NCBI GenBank assembly: GCA_016937725.1
Contig: JAFGVZ010000123.1
Coordinates: forward strand, 1 to 42,310
Origin: Paracoccaceae bacterium
GTDB lineage: Bacteria > Pseudomonadota > Alphaproteobacteria > Rhodobacterales > Rhodobacteraceae
Reading direction: 5' to 3'
Length of the DNA: 42,310 nt
A program made the position numbers and the translations under genes. Each line of letters starts with the position of its first letter. The first letter of the stretch is position 1. Below, piece by piece: positions 16,409 to 25,165 of the stretch. The notes beneath the pieces were generated by a model. The model was not told where the DNA came from. It searched no databases and was given only the letters and a program-made list of their open reading frames with translations.

Positions 16409-17476
16409 ATGGCTGTAGCGGACTTGCTGAACATGACCGATAAAAAGACGGCGGAAAAACAAAAAGCGCTCGATTCAGCGCTGGCGCAGATCGAGCGCCA
16501 GTTCGGCAAGGGCTCTATCATGCGCCTTGGGGGCGACAATGTCCTTAAGGATATAGAGTCGACCTCGACCGGCTCGCTTGGGCTTGACATTGCTCTGGGC
16601 ATCGGCGGCTTGCCAAAGGGCCGGATTATCGAAATTTACGGGCCGGAATCCTCGGGGAAAACAACGCTCACGCTGCATGTGGTCGCGGAAGAGCAGAAAA
16701 AGGGCGGTGTCTGCGCCTTCGTGGATGCCGAACATGCGCTCGACCCGCAATATGCCCGCAAACTGGGTGTCGATCTGGACGAATTGCTGATCTCGCAGCC
16801 CGATACGGGCGAACAAGCGCTGGAAATTGTCGATACCCTTGTGCGCTCTGGCGCAGTGTCTTTGGTTGTGGTCGATTCGGTTGCGGCGCTGACCCCGAAA
16901 TCCGAGCTTGAGGGCGATATGGGCGACAGCTCTGTCGGTGTCCATGCGCGTTTGATGAGTCAGGCCATGCGCAAGCTGACGGGATCGATCAGCCGCTCGA
17001 ACTGCATGGTGATCTTCATCAACCAGATTCGTATGAAGATCGGCGTCATGTTCGGCAGCCCCGAAACCACCACGGGCGGCAACGCGCTGAAATTTTATTC
17101 CTCTGTGCGTCTGGATATCCGCCGCATCGGGTCGATCAAGGACCGTGACGAAGTTGTGGGCAACCAGACCCGCGTCAAGGTCGTCAAGAACAAGGTCGCG
17201 CCGCCCTTCAAGCAGGTGGAATTCGACATCATGTATGGTGAAGGCATCTCGAAAACGGGCGAGTTGCTGGATCTTGGCGTGAAGGCCGGCGTGGTCGAAA
17301 AATCTGGCGCATGGTATTCCTATGGCGATGAACGTATCGGGCAGGGGCGCGAGAACGCTAAAACTTTCCTGCGCGAGAACCCCCAGCGCGCGCATGAGAT
17401 TGAGGACAAGATCCGCGCTGCGCATGGTCTGGATTTCGCTATGTCCGAAAGCGATCCTGACCTGACAGAGGACTAA
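16409..17476 (+). CDS. recA: Recombinase RecA
   Basis: A 355-residue RecA, the DNA strand-exchange ATPase and LexA co-protease. It shows KALDSALAQIERQFGKGSIMRLG, Walker A GPESSGKT (residues 78-85), Walker B SLVVVDSVAAL, the L2-region INQIRMKIGVMFGSPETTTGGNALKFY and an acidic C-terminus (SESDPDLTED). I chose ATG at 16409, after AAGGGG, giving MAVADLLNMTDKK; the in-frame ATG at 16364 lies immediately after the LexA box and would add 15 unusual residues. Followed by a strong hairpin and then alaS, a very common alphaproteobacterial neighbourhood. Confidence 0.97.
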   Translation: MAVADLLNMTDKKTAEKQKALDSALAQIERQFGKGSIMRLGGDNVLKDIESTSTGSLGLDIALGIGGLPKGRIIEIYGPESSGKTTLTLHVVAEEQKKGGVCAFVDAEHALDPQYARKLGVDLDELLISQPDTGEQALEIVDTLVRSGAVSLVVVDSVAALTPKSELEGDMGDSSVGVHARLMSQAMRKLTGSISRSNCMVIFINQIRMKIGVMFGSPETTTGGNALKFYSSVRLDIRRIGSIKDRDEVVGNQTRVKVVKNKVAPPFKQVEFDIMYGEGISKTGELLDLGVKAGVVEKSGAWYSYGDERIGQGRENAKTFLRENPQRAHEIEDKIRAAHGLDFAMSESDPDLTED

Positions 17477-17495
17477 GGTCTGCGTCACAGGATTT

Positions 17496-17525
17496 CGGCG
17501 CGGGGTGTGGACAGCCCCCGCGCCG
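17496..17525 (+). terminator. Strong hairpin between recA and alaS
   Basis: A perfect 10-bp GC stem (CGGCGCGGGG with CCCCGCGCCG) and a 10-base loop, 20 bases after the recA stop. No U-run follows, so termination may be partial or need Rho; it would separate SOS-induced recA from constitutive alaS. Confidence 0.5.
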
Positions 17526-17576
17526 AGGGCTAAACCGTGCCATCAAGATAGCACGCGCAAGCGCCCGGAGTGTGAC

Positions 17577-20234
17577 ATGCCCAGCCTGAACGATATCCGC
17601 TCGACATTTCTAGACTTTTTCGCCCGCAACGGGCATCAAGTCGTGGACAGCTCGCCCCTAGTGCCGCGCAATGACCCGACATTGATGTTTACCAATTCGG
17701 GCATGGTTCAATTCAAGAACCTGTTCACCGGGCTGGAACACCGCGACTATAACCGTGCGACAACCTCGCAGAAATGCGTGCGGGCGGGTGGCAAACATAA
17801 CGACCTTGATAATGTCGGCTATACCGCCCGCCACCACACGTTTTTCGAGATGCTGGGCAATTTCAGCTTTGGCGATTACTTCAAGTCTGATGCAATCCCC
17901 TTTGCATGGGAGTTGCTGACCAAGGATTTCGACATTCCGAAAGACCGTTTGTTGGTCACGGTTTACCATACGGATGACGAAGCCGCGGATATCTGGAAGA
18001 AGGTCGCCGGTCTGTCTGATGACCGCATCATCCGCATCCCGACCGATGACAATTTCTGGCGTATGGGTCCGACCGGTCCCTGCGGCCCCTGCACCGAAAT
18101 TTTCTTCGACCATGGCCCTGAAATCTGGGGCGGTCCTCCGGGTAGTCCAGAAGAGGATGGGGACCGGTTCATCGAAATCTGGAACCTCGTTTTCATGCAG
18201 AATGAACAGCATGAAGACGGGCGCCTGACCGAATTGCCCCGCCAATCCATCGATACCGGCATGGGGCTGGAGCGCATTGGCGCGCTTTTGCAAGGCAAGC
18301 ACGATAATTACGACACAGACCTGATGCGCGCGCTGATCGAGGCTTCGGCCCATGCCACCTCTTCCGACCCAGACGGCCCCGGCAAAACGCATCACCGCGT
18401 GATTGCCGACCATCTACGCGCCACGTCTTTCCTGATTGCGGATGGGGTTCTGCCTTCGAATGATGGGCGCGGTTATGTGCTGCGCCGCATCATGCGCCGT
18501 GCCATGCGCCACGCGCATATGTTGGGCGCGCAAGATCCGGTCATGCACCGTCTGGTGCCCGCACTGGTCACGCAGATGGGTGGTCATTTCGGTGAATTGC
18601 GTGAGGCGCAGGCGCTGATTACCGAAACGCTTCGGGCCGAGGAAACCCGCTTCCGGCAAACGCTGGACCGGGGCCTGAAACTGCTTGATGCCGAAATGGC
18701 CGACCTCTCGGAGGATGCGGACCTTCCCGGTGCCACTGCCTTCAAGCTTTACGACACGTTCGGCTTCCCGCTGGACCTGACGCAAGACGCGCTGCGCGAG
18801 CGCGGCCGCAAGGTCGATGTGGACGGGTTCGACGCTGCCATGGCCGAGCAAAAGGCCCGCGCGCGCGCCGCTTGGTCCGGATCGGGCGAAGCGGCGGATG
18901 CCACAATCTGGTTCGATATTGCAGACCGCATGGGCGCAACGGAATTTCTGGGCTACAAGTCTGAAACTGCTGAAGGACAGATCCTCGCGCTGGTGGTCGA
19001 AGGCGCCGAATGCCCCCGCGCCGATGGACAGGTCCAGATCATCACCAACCAGACGCCGTTCTACGCCGAATCTGGCGGTCAGGTGGGCGATACGGGCTTT
19101 ATCCGCACCGCCACCGGTGTGGCCCGCGTGACCGATACACGCAAGGCCGCCGGCCTGCACATTCACATGGCAGAGCTTACAGAGGGCTATATCGCATCCG
19201 GCCAGCCCGCCAAGCTGGAAGTGGAGCATTCCCGCCGCAGCGCCATTCGCGCCAACCATTCCGCCACCCACCTGTTGCACGAAGCTTTGCGCCGCGCGCT
19301 GGGGGATCATGTCGCGCAGCGCGGCTCGCTCAACGCGCCCGACCGGTTGCGTTTCGATTTCAGCCATGGCGCGGCGCTGTCACTTGACCAGATTGCGCAG
19401 GTCGAGGCCGAGGTGAATGCTTTCATCCGCCAGAACGGTGTGGTCAAAACCCGGATCATGACGCCCGATGATGCCCGCGCACTGGGGGCGCAGGCGCTCT
19501 TTGGCGAGAAATACGGCGACGAAGTGCGCGTGGTGTCCATGGGGACGCTGCACGGGTCCGGGAAAGGGGCCGCTCGCGACACTTATTCGCTGGAACTCTG
19601 CGGTGGCACCCATGTAGCACGCACGGGCGACATTGGCGCGTTCGTGGTGTTGGGCGACAGCGCCAGTTCTGCCGGTGTCCGCCGGGTCGAAGCGCTGAGC
19701 GGTCAGGCCGCGCTCGATTATCTGCGCGCGCAGGATCAGCGTCTGGCCGATGTGGCTCTGGCCCTCAAAACCCCTGCCGCTGATGCGCCCGCGCGCGTGC
19801 GCGCCCTGATGGACGAACGCCGCGCGTTGCAAAACGAGGTTGCGCAACTGAAGCGTCAGCTTGCCATGGGCGGTGGCGCCGCTGAAGATGCTCCACAAGA
19901 GGTAGGTGGCATCAAGCTGATTGCGCGCGTTATGGAAGGCGTCAGCGGGAAGGACTTGCCCGCGCTAATTGATGCTATGAAAGATAAACTTGGCAGCGGT
20001 GTCGTAGTGCTGGTGGCCGATACCGGCGCAAAGCCTGCGGTTGCGGCAGGCGTCACGGCGGATCTGACCGACCGCATCTCGGCGGTGGACCTTGTGCGCG
20101 CGGCCGTTGCCGAATTGGGCGGCAAGGGGGGCGGCGGGCGTCCGGACATGGCCCAAGGTGGCGGGGCCGACATTGCCGGGGCCGAGGCCGCGCTGAAAGC
20201 CGCCACCAACCTACTTGCAGGAGTATCCGCATGA
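17577..20234 (+). CDS. alaS: Alanine--tRNA ligase AlaS
   Basis: An 885-residue, full-length alanyl-tRNA synthetase. In order: catalytic core starting MPSLNDIRSTFLDFFARNGH, with VRAGGKHNDLDNVGYTARHHTFFEMLGNFSFGDYF; the tRNA-recognition region; the editing domain with the zinc motif NHSATHLLHEAL and the later partner ELCGGTHVARTGDIG; and a C-terminal domain with a helical linker (ALMDERRALQNEVAQLKRQL) and the glycine-rich GGKGGGGRPDMAQGGG. It charges tRNA-Ala and removes mischarged Ser/Gly. ATG 17577 follows GGAG at good spacing. Its stop overlaps the next ATG by four bases. Confidence 0.97.
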   Translation: MPSLNDIRSTFLDFFARNGHQVVDSSPLVPRNDPTLMFTNSGMVQFKNLFTGLEHRDYNRATTSQKCVRAGGKHNDLDNVGYTARHHTFFEMLGNFSFGDYFKSDAIPFAWELLTKDFDIPKDRLLVTVYHTDDEAADIWKKVAGLSDDRIIRIPTDDNFWRMGPTGPCGPCTEIFFDHGPEIWGGPPGSPEEDGDRFIEIWNLVFMQNEQHEDGRLTELPRQSIDTGMGLERIGALLQGKHDNYDTDLMRALIEASAHATSSDPDGPGKTHHRVIADHLRATSFLIADGVLPSNDGRGYVLRRIMRRAMRHAHMLGAQDPVMHRLVPALVTQMGGHFGELREAQALITETLRAEETRFRQTLDRGLKLLDAEMADLSEDADLPGATAFKLYDTFGFPLDLTQDALRERGRKVDVDGFDAAMAEQKARARAAWSGSGEAADATIWFDIADRMGATEFLGYKSETAEGQILALVVEGAECPRADGQVQIITNQTPFYAESGGQVGDTGFIRTATGVARVTDTRKAAGLHIHMAELTEGYIASGQPAKLEVEHSRRSAIRANHSATHLLHEALRRALGDHVAQRGSLNAPDRLRFDFSHGAALSLDQIAQVEAEVNAFIRQNGVVKTRIMTPDDARALGAQALFGEKYGDEVRVVSMGTLHGSGKGAARDTYSLELCGGTHVARTGDIGAFVVLGDSASSAGVRRVEALSGQAALDYLRAQDQRLADVALALKTPAADAPARVRALMDERRALQNEVAQLKRQLAMGGGAAEDAPQEVGGIKLIARVMEGVSGKDLPALIDAMKDKLGSGVVVLVADTGAKPAVAAGVTADLTDRISAVDLVRAAVAELGGKGGGGRPDMAQGGGADIAGAEAALKAATNLLAGVSA

Positions 20235-20518
20235 CCGCGCTCTGGATTGCCCATGTCACTGTTACCGACCCGGACGCTTACGGCCAATATGCCAGCCGCG
20301 CGACCAAGGCGATTGCCGATCATGGCGGTGTGTTTCTTGCGCGCGCGGGCCGCGCTGTCCAGCTTGAAGGGCAAGGGCATCCGCGCAACGTGGTCGCGCG
20401 CTTCCCGTCGGTCGAAGCTGCGGTGACTTGTTACAACTCGCCCGCCTACCAAGAGGCGCTGAGCTACGCCAAGAATGCCGCCACGCGTGAATTGGTCGTG
20501 GTGGAAGAAATCGACTGA
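20231..20518 (+). CDS. DUF1330 family protein
   Basis: A 95-residue dimeric alpha/beta-barrel (ferredoxin-like) protein of the DUF1330 family, starting MTALWIAHVTVTDPDAYGQYASRATKAIADHGGVFLARAG and containing VVARFPSVEAAVTCYNSPAYQEALSYAKNAATRELVVVE. The NSPAYQEAL helix is the family hallmark. No reaction is firmly established for the family. Its ATG overlaps the alaS stop (ATGA), so expression is coupled to alaS, though no functional link is known. Confidence 0.88.
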   Translation: MTALWIAHVTVTDPDAYGQYASRATKAIADHGGVFLARAGRAVQLEGQGHPRNVVARFPSVEAAVTCYNSPAYQEALSYAKNAATRELVVVEEID

Positions 20519-20521
20519 TCC

Positions 20522-20569
20522 TTCATCCTTGCAAAGATATCCTCGGGGGGCAGGGGGCAGACAGCCCCC
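20522..20569 (+). repeat. Intergenic repeat with GC hairpin (copy 1)
   Basis: Begins TTCATCCTTGCAAAGATATC, continues CTCGGGG and ends in a GGGGGC/GCCCCC hairpin with a 5-base loop at 20553-20569. It fills the gap between the convergent DUF1330 gene and truA. The first part resembles 31681-31702. It may serve as a two-way terminator, though no T-run flanks the stem. Confidence 0.5.
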
Positions 20570-20584
20570 GCAAAAAGCTGGCCG

Positions 20585-21352
20585 CTATGCGAACGGGTCG
20601 TTTGGATAGCCCACCCCGGTCAGGCACAGGCCATCTGGCGGGCTGACCGGGCCACATGCCGTGCGCGCGCGTGCTGCAAGGGCGGTTTTCACATCTTCAG
20701 GTGTCCACGCGCCCGCGCCCACACGCTCCAGCGTGCCGACAATGCTGCGCACTTGGTTGTGCAGGAAGGACCGCGCGCGCAGGTGGAAGCGGTATTCTAC
20801 CCCGCCGGGCAGGTCCATGGCTTCAATTTCGAGCGCATCCAGCGTTTTGATGGGCGAGGGCGCCTGACATTGGCTGGCGCGGAAGGTGGTAAAGTCATGC
20901 TGGCCCAGCAAATGCGCAGCACCTGCCTGCATGGCGTGCAGGTCCAGCGCGTGGCGGATATGCCAGACAAAGCCTGCATCCAGCGCGGGCGGCGCGCGGC
21001 GCGACAGCATCCGAAACGTATAGCGCCGCTCGCTGGCAGAGAAGCGCGCGTGAAATTCGTCCGAAACCTTTGCGCAGGCGAGGATGGCCACGGGCAGGGG
21101 TTTCAGATGGTGGTTCAGCGCTTCCATCAGGCGGAAGGGGTTCCAGTCGCGCGCCATCTCGCAATGGGCCACTTGGCCTAGGGCATGCACGCCCGTATCG
21201 GTCCGGCCAGCAGCGGCGATTGTGGGCACATCCGGCTCCAGCCGGGCAAGCGCGGCTTCTATCGCACCTTGCACAGAGGGCAGGCTGCGTTGGCGTTGCC
21301 ACCCGCAGAACGGGCAGCCATCATATTCGATTTTCAAGGCATAGCGTGGCAT
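20585..21352 (-). CDS. truA: tRNA pseudouridine(38-40) synthase TruA
   Basis: A 255-residue TruA, which isomerises uridines 38-40 in the anticodon arm. N-terminus MPRYALKIEYDGCPFCGWQRQ; catalytic Asp52 in AAGRTDTGVHALGQVAH; later blocks SERRYTFRMLSRRAPPAL, FTTFRASQCQAPSPIKTLD, and FLHNQVRSIVGTLERVGAG. Length is typical. Standalone gene, 35 bases from the end of the neighbouring SDR-like gene on the same strand, so they may be co-transcribed. Confidence 0.95.
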   Translation of the reverse strand: MPRYALKIEYDGCPFCGWQRQRSLPSVQGAIEAALARLEPDVPTIAAAGRTDTGVHALGQVAHCEMARDWNPFRLMEALNHHLKPLPVAILACAKVSDEFHARFSASERRYTFRMLSRRAPPALDAGFVWHIRHALDLHAMQAGAAHLLGQHDFTTFRASQCQAPSPIKTLDALEIEAMDLPGGVEYRFHLRARSFLHNQVRSIVGTLERVGAGAWTPEDVKTALAARARTACGPVSPPDGLCLTGVGYPNDPFA

Positions 21353-21387
21353 GGCGCGGGATTAGCGCCAAGAGCTTGGCAATGCAA

Positions 21388-22233
21388 TTACCCTTCCGCC
21401 TCTAGAATGGCGCGCAGGCCGCTGCGATAATCGGGGTAAAGCGGTTGCCAATCCAGTGCGCGTTTAATGCGGGCATTCTGCACGCGTTTGCTTTCCGAAT
21501 AGAAACTTCGGGCCATGGGGGACAAGTCGGCCTCGGCGAAGGCTATTTCCGGTGGCGGCTCAATACCCAACAGTTCTGCCGCGTAAACGATCACGTCTTG
21601 TGGCGGGGCGGGGGTGTCATCGCAGAGGTTGTAAATTGCGTGCGCTTGCGAAGACTGCATGGCAGCCAGAAGGGCCCCGCCAATATCGTCGCGGTGAATA
21701 CGGGAAAACACTTGGCCGCGCTTGATAATGCGTTGGGCATTGCCCGCGCGCAGCCGATCAAACGGGCCACGACCGGGGCCATAGATGCCCGCCAGCCTTA
21801 AAATATGTAGCCGGGTCGGGGTGGCAGCTTGCCATGCGGCCTCTGCCGCGACGCGGGCGCGCCCGCGGGCCGTGCTAGGGGTCAGCGCCGTGTCTTCATC
21901 CACCCAACCGCCGCCATGATCGCCGTAAATGCCGGTGGTCGAAAGGTAGCCCACCCAATCCAGATGCGTGGCCGCCTCGATTTCCGCGCCATGTGCGGCC
22001 AGAACCGGGTCGCCCTGTTCGCCCGGTGCGATGGAACTCAGCAGATGCGTCGCGCGGTCCAGTGGCAGCTTGGTTCCGGGCCAGATGAGCGGCTCAATCC
22101 CCGCGCGTGCCAATTCTGCCGCGCGGTCTGGGTTGCGGGTGGTGCCAATGATGGTCCAGCCCATCGGCAGCAGAAGGTCGGCCAAGGCCTGCGCGCTATA
22201 GCCATGCCCAAGAGAGAGAAGTGTTTTTGCCAT
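21388..22233 (-). CDS. NAD(P)-binding SDR-like epimerase/reductase (YeeZ-like)
   Basis: A 281-residue Rossmann protein of the extended short-chain dehydrogenase type. The nucleotide loop LSLGHGYSAQAL (GHGYSA in place of GxxGxxG) and YLSTTGIYGDHGGGWVDEDT, LRLAGIYGPGRGPFDRLR and FSRIHRDDIGGALLAAM match YeeZ-like proteins, which lack the usual catalytic YxxxK. ATG 22233 gives MAKTLLSLGHGYS; ATG 22242 (three residues longer) is equally possible, as neither has a clear ribosome site. Longer in-frame starts would run into the divergent ppk2 gene. Substrate unknown. Confidence 0.82.
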   Translation of the reverse strand: MAKTLLSLGHGYSAQALADLLLPMGWTIIGTTRNPDRAAELARAGIEPLIWPGTKLPLDRATHLLSSIAPGEQGDPVLAAHGAEIEAATHLDWVGYLSTTGIYGDHGGGWVDEDTALTPSTARGRARVAAEAAWQAATPTRLHILRLAGIYGPGRGPFDRLRAGNAQRIIKRGQVFSRIHRDDIGGALLAAMQSSQAHAIYNLCDDTPAPPQDVIVYAAELLGIEPPPEIAFAEADLSPMARSFYSESKRVQNARIKRALDWQPLYPDYRSGLRAILEAEG

Positions 22234-22348
22234 GACCAACATATCGGGTTTGCGCGGGCACAAGGCAAGCCCGCTTTGAGGCATGTCAAGGACAGGTTTC
22301 GGGCCGTCGGCTAAGATGTCGTGTTCGCAACCAGACAGGAATGTGCCC

Positions 22349-23332
22349 ATGGAAGATGTCGCCGCCCCCGCCAGCCAAGACCCGACAGAGGCTGTTCCAG
22401 TCCCAGAGGCCATGCCCGATGCCGCAGCCGACCTTGCCGAACCTGCCCGCCTGCAAACCGCGCCTGCCAAATACGCGTGGATGCCGGACCCCGATACGCT
22501 GACACATGAGCAGATCAGGCAGTTCTTCGAATCCGACCGCTATCCATATCGCTACAAGATGGCCCGTGCGCCCTATGAGGCCGAGAAGGCGCGGCTTCAG
22601 GCAGAGCTTTTGAAGGTGCAGAAATGGGCGATCGAAACAGGCGAGCGGTTCGTCTTTCTGTTCGAGGGGCGTGACGCGGCGGGCAAGGGCGGCACGATCA
22701 AGCGCTTCAACGAGCATCTGAATCCGCGCTTTGCCCGCGTGGTGGCGCTGAACAAACCGTCCGAAAGTGAATTGGGCCAATGGTATTTCCAACGCTATGT
22801 CGAACATCTGCCGACCTCGGGCGAAATGGTGTTCTATGATCGGTCTTGGTATAACCGAGCGGGGGTGGAGCGCGTCATGGGCTTTTGCACACCGACCGAA
22901 TATCTGGAATTCATGCGTCAGGCGCCGGAATTCGAGCGTATGCTGGTGCGGTCCGGCATTCGGCTGTTCAAGTTCTGGTTTTCTGTCACGCCCGAAGAAC
23001 AGCGCCGCCGCTTTCTGGCGCGCGAAACCGACCCGCTGAAACGCTGGAAGCTGTCGCCCATCGACAAGGCAAGCCTTGGCAAATGGGATGAATATACCCA
23101 AGCCAAGGAAGCAATGTTCTTCTACACCGACACGGCTGATGCGCCTTGGACGGTCGTCAAATCAAAGGACAAGAAGCGCGCACGGCTGGAATGCATGAAA
23201 CATGTGCTCTCCACGCTTGACTACCCCGACAAAGACCCGGAGATCGCGCGCATCCCAGACCCGCTGATCGTGGGGCGCGCGCGCCACATGGTGCTGTCAG
23301 GCGCAGAGCTGGGGCATGTGATGGGTGGCTAG
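22349..23332 (+). CDS. ppk2: Polyphosphate kinase 2 (PPK2 family)
   Basis: A 327-residue PPK2, which moves phosphate between polyphosphate and nucleoside phosphates, usually toward NTP synthesis. Walker A GRDAAGKGGT (residues 107-116), lid and Walker B region GEMVFYDRSWYNRAGVERVMGFC, plus YRYKMARAPYEAEKARLQ and LKRWKLSPIDKASLGKWDEYTQAKE place it in the single-domain class. Residues 1-40 are an Ala/Pro/Glu-rich tail with no visible domain. ATG 22349 follows ACAGGA. It converges on btaB, sharing the CTAG stop tetranucleotide. Nucleotide preference cannot be read from sequence. Confidence 0.92.
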   Translation: MEDVAAPASQDPTEAVPVPEAMPDAAADLAEPARLQTAPAKYAWMPDPDTLTHEQIRQFFESDRYPYRYKMARAPYEAEKARLQAELLKVQKWAIETGERFVFLFEGRDAAGKGGTIKRFNEHLNPRFARVVALNKPSESELGQWYFQRYVEHLPTSGEMVFYDRSWYNRAGVERVMGFCTPTEYLEFMRQAPEFERMLVRSGIRLFKFWFSVTPEEQRRRFLARETDPLKRWKLSPIDKASLGKWDEYTQAKEAMFFYTDTADAPWTVVKSKDKKRARLECMKHVLSTLDYPDKDPEIARIPDPLIVGRARHMVLSGAELGHVMGG

Positions 23333-23964
23333 ACCTGCCGGATGATCGCGTGCTGGGCATAGGTGGCAAACAGGTCCGTGGCCTCTAGCTGCATGCCGCG
23401 CGCTTCAGCTTTCGCCTGAAGCCTGTGTGTAAGGTCATGGCGCGGGGTGACATGAAACCGCGCCAGCCACGCATTCAACCCGTCGCGGGCAAGGCGTGGC
23501 AAGCCGCTTTGGCGGCCGAAATCCACTACATGCAGGCTGCCACCGGGGGCCAGATTGTCGAGCGCGCAGTCTATGGCGCGGGTCCAGTCGGGGATCATGG
23601 ACAGGCTGTAGGACAGAACGATCCGGTCAAAGCCCGTAACGCCGAAAAGTGCCGTCCCGTCGAATGCGCAGGCATCGCCATGGGCCAGCATAGCGCGGTC
23701 GCCCAGCTTGGCGCGGGCGCTGTGCAGCATCTGGGTCGAGATATCCATCCCATACAACCGCGCATCCGGGTAGCGCCGCCCGATATGGTCCAGATTGCGC
23801 CCGGTGCCGCAAGCTATTTCCAGAACGCGGCCCGCTTCGGGCTGGTCCAGATTGGCGATCAGATGGTCGCGCCCCAGCAGGAACCACGCGCGGGTCGCGT
23901 CATAAATTCGCCGCTGGTGGCGGTAGGTGCGGTCCATCAGGTCGGCGTGGCTGGTTTCCGCCAT
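23329..23964 (-). CDS. btaB: Betaine lipid N-methyltransferase BtaB
   Basis: A 211-residue SAM-dependent methyltransferase. Motif I is VLEIACGTGRNLDHI (residues 47-61), with YGMDIST after it, DRIVLSYSLSMIPDW as the post-II region and GGSLHVVDFGRQSGLPR. In Rhodobacter sphaeroides BtaB is known to add three methyl groups to diacylglyceryl-homoserine, giving the betaine lipid DGTS; the adjacent btaA makes that the best call over a generic methyltransferase. ATG 23964 is four bases past the btaA stop; longer in-frame starts overlap btaA. Its TAG stop overlaps that of ppk2 on the other strand. Confidence 0.88.
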   Translation of the reverse strand: MAETSHADLMDRTYRHQRRIYDATRAWFLLGRDHLIANLDQPEAGRVLEIACGTGRNLDHIGRRYPDARLYGMDISTQMLHSARAKLGDRAMLAHGDACAFDGTALFGVTGFDRIVLSYSLSMIPDWTRAIDCALDNLAPGGSLHVVDFGRQSGLPRLARDGLNAWLARFHVTPRHDLTHRLQAKAEARGMQLEATDLFATYAQHAIIRQV

Positions 23965-23968
23965 GGGA

Positions 23969-25165
23969 TCAGCCCTTGAAACGGTAAAGATGCACACCGC
24001 CATAAATCGCAGAGCGATCCCGCGCAAAAGCACGCGCAGAGGCGTTGATATCATAATGCCACTGCGCCAACAGGCGCAAGGGCACGCGGCCCGGCAAAAT
24101 GTCATCTGTGCCGCCGGTGCGGAACAAAACGCGGGCCCCGGGGCGGGCGGTGCGGCTGATCTCATCCCAAAGGGCGGTCAGTTGCGCGTCGATCATCCAG
24201 TCTTGCGCATCCAGCAGGACATAGGCGTCCAGAGTGCCTGCGTCGCGCGTGGCAAGATGGTCGGTCAAGGACAGATTCAATGGGACAACACGGTCCACGC
24301 GCGCGGCGATCTTGCCGAAATGGCGCGGCTCCAGATAGGGCGGAACACTGGCGCCGGGCGCATCCTGATAGCCCCGGTTGACAGCTTGCCACAGGAAGTA
24401 ATTGTCGCGCGCAGGAAAATCACAGACCAAGCGGCGCACCCGTTCGCGCAGCACGTCGATCACCGCGCCATCATTAGCCAGCTTGTCATATTGCGCGGGC
24501 GGTATCCCCAAACCAAACAGCGATGCGCGCTGGCGGGCTAACACCTGCACCAGCTTCTTATCGAACAAGGGCGCGATCTTCGTGTCATAGAAGGCGCGCT
24601 GCGCGGCCATATCGGGGGCGTCCAGCAAGGGCTGGAAATCCACCCGCGCCAGTTTTGCAACCACATGAACCGCGCCGATGAAGCGACCCAACAGGCCTTG
24701 GCGGTAAAAGCCGCGCGCGAAATAGGCTTTGCGCCCGGTCCAATAGGCGCGCGTTTTCGGGTCCAGATGGGGCAAAAGCCGCGCGATCAGCGCAGGGTTG
24801 CCGGGGCGGTCGGCCCGAACGAACAGGTCGTGAAATTCAGTCTCTGACAGGTGCTGTGCGGCTGCAATTTTCAGATGCAACAGCGCGATATGCGCAGGCG
24901 ACAGGTCGACCGCCGTGATGCTGGCCGGATCGGCTGTCAGGTAGGACATGACATTGCACCCGCCAGACGCAATGCAGATCATGTCCGCGCCTGCGTGCAG
25001 GTCCATGGCTTCTAGGTCTGCGACCGGGTCTTCCCAGATCTGGGCGTATACCAGCCCCTCGAACAGCCGCGCGAACAAACGTTCATTCAGGCCAGTCACG
25101 CTATGGGCCGGTTTCTGAAGGACGGCCGTATCCAGTTGGCGCGCTACGGTGCTGGCATCGGTCAT
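23969..25165 (-). CDS. btaA: S-adenosylmethionine:diacylglycerol 3-amino-3-carboxypropyltransferase BtaA
   Basis: A 398-residue BtaA (DUF3419), which transfers the aminocarboxypropyl group of SAM to diacylglycerol, the first step of DGTS betaine-lipid synthesis. Family blocks: FEGLVYAQIWEDPVADLEAM near residues 35-54, SAM site MICIASGGCNVMSYL (62-76), AVDLSPAHIALL, and the C-terminal RVLFRTGGTDDILPGRV and YGGVHLYR. Its ATG overlaps the plcP stop (ATGA), and btaB follows after four bases, so the three genes form one translational unit. Acts on membrane diacylglycerol. Confidence 0.93.
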   Translation of the reverse strand: MTDASTVARQLDTAVLQKPAHSVTGLNERLFARLFEGLVYAQIWEDPVADLEAMDLHAGADMICIASGGCNVMSYLTADPASITAVDLSPAHIALLHLKIAAAQHLSETEFHDLFVRADRPGNPALIARLLPHLDPKTRAYWTGRKAYFARGFYRQGLLGRFIGAVHVVAKLARVDFQPLLDAPDMAAQRAFYDTKIAPLFDKKLVQVLARQRASLFGLGIPPAQYDKLANDGAVIDVLRERVRRLVCDFPARDNYFLWQAVNRGYQDAPGASVPPYLEPRHFGKIAARVDRVVPLNLSLTDHLATRDAGTLDAYVLLDAQDWMIDAQLTALWDEISRTARPGARVLFRTGGTDDILPGRVPLRLLAQWHYDINASARAFARDRSAIYGGVHLYRFKG

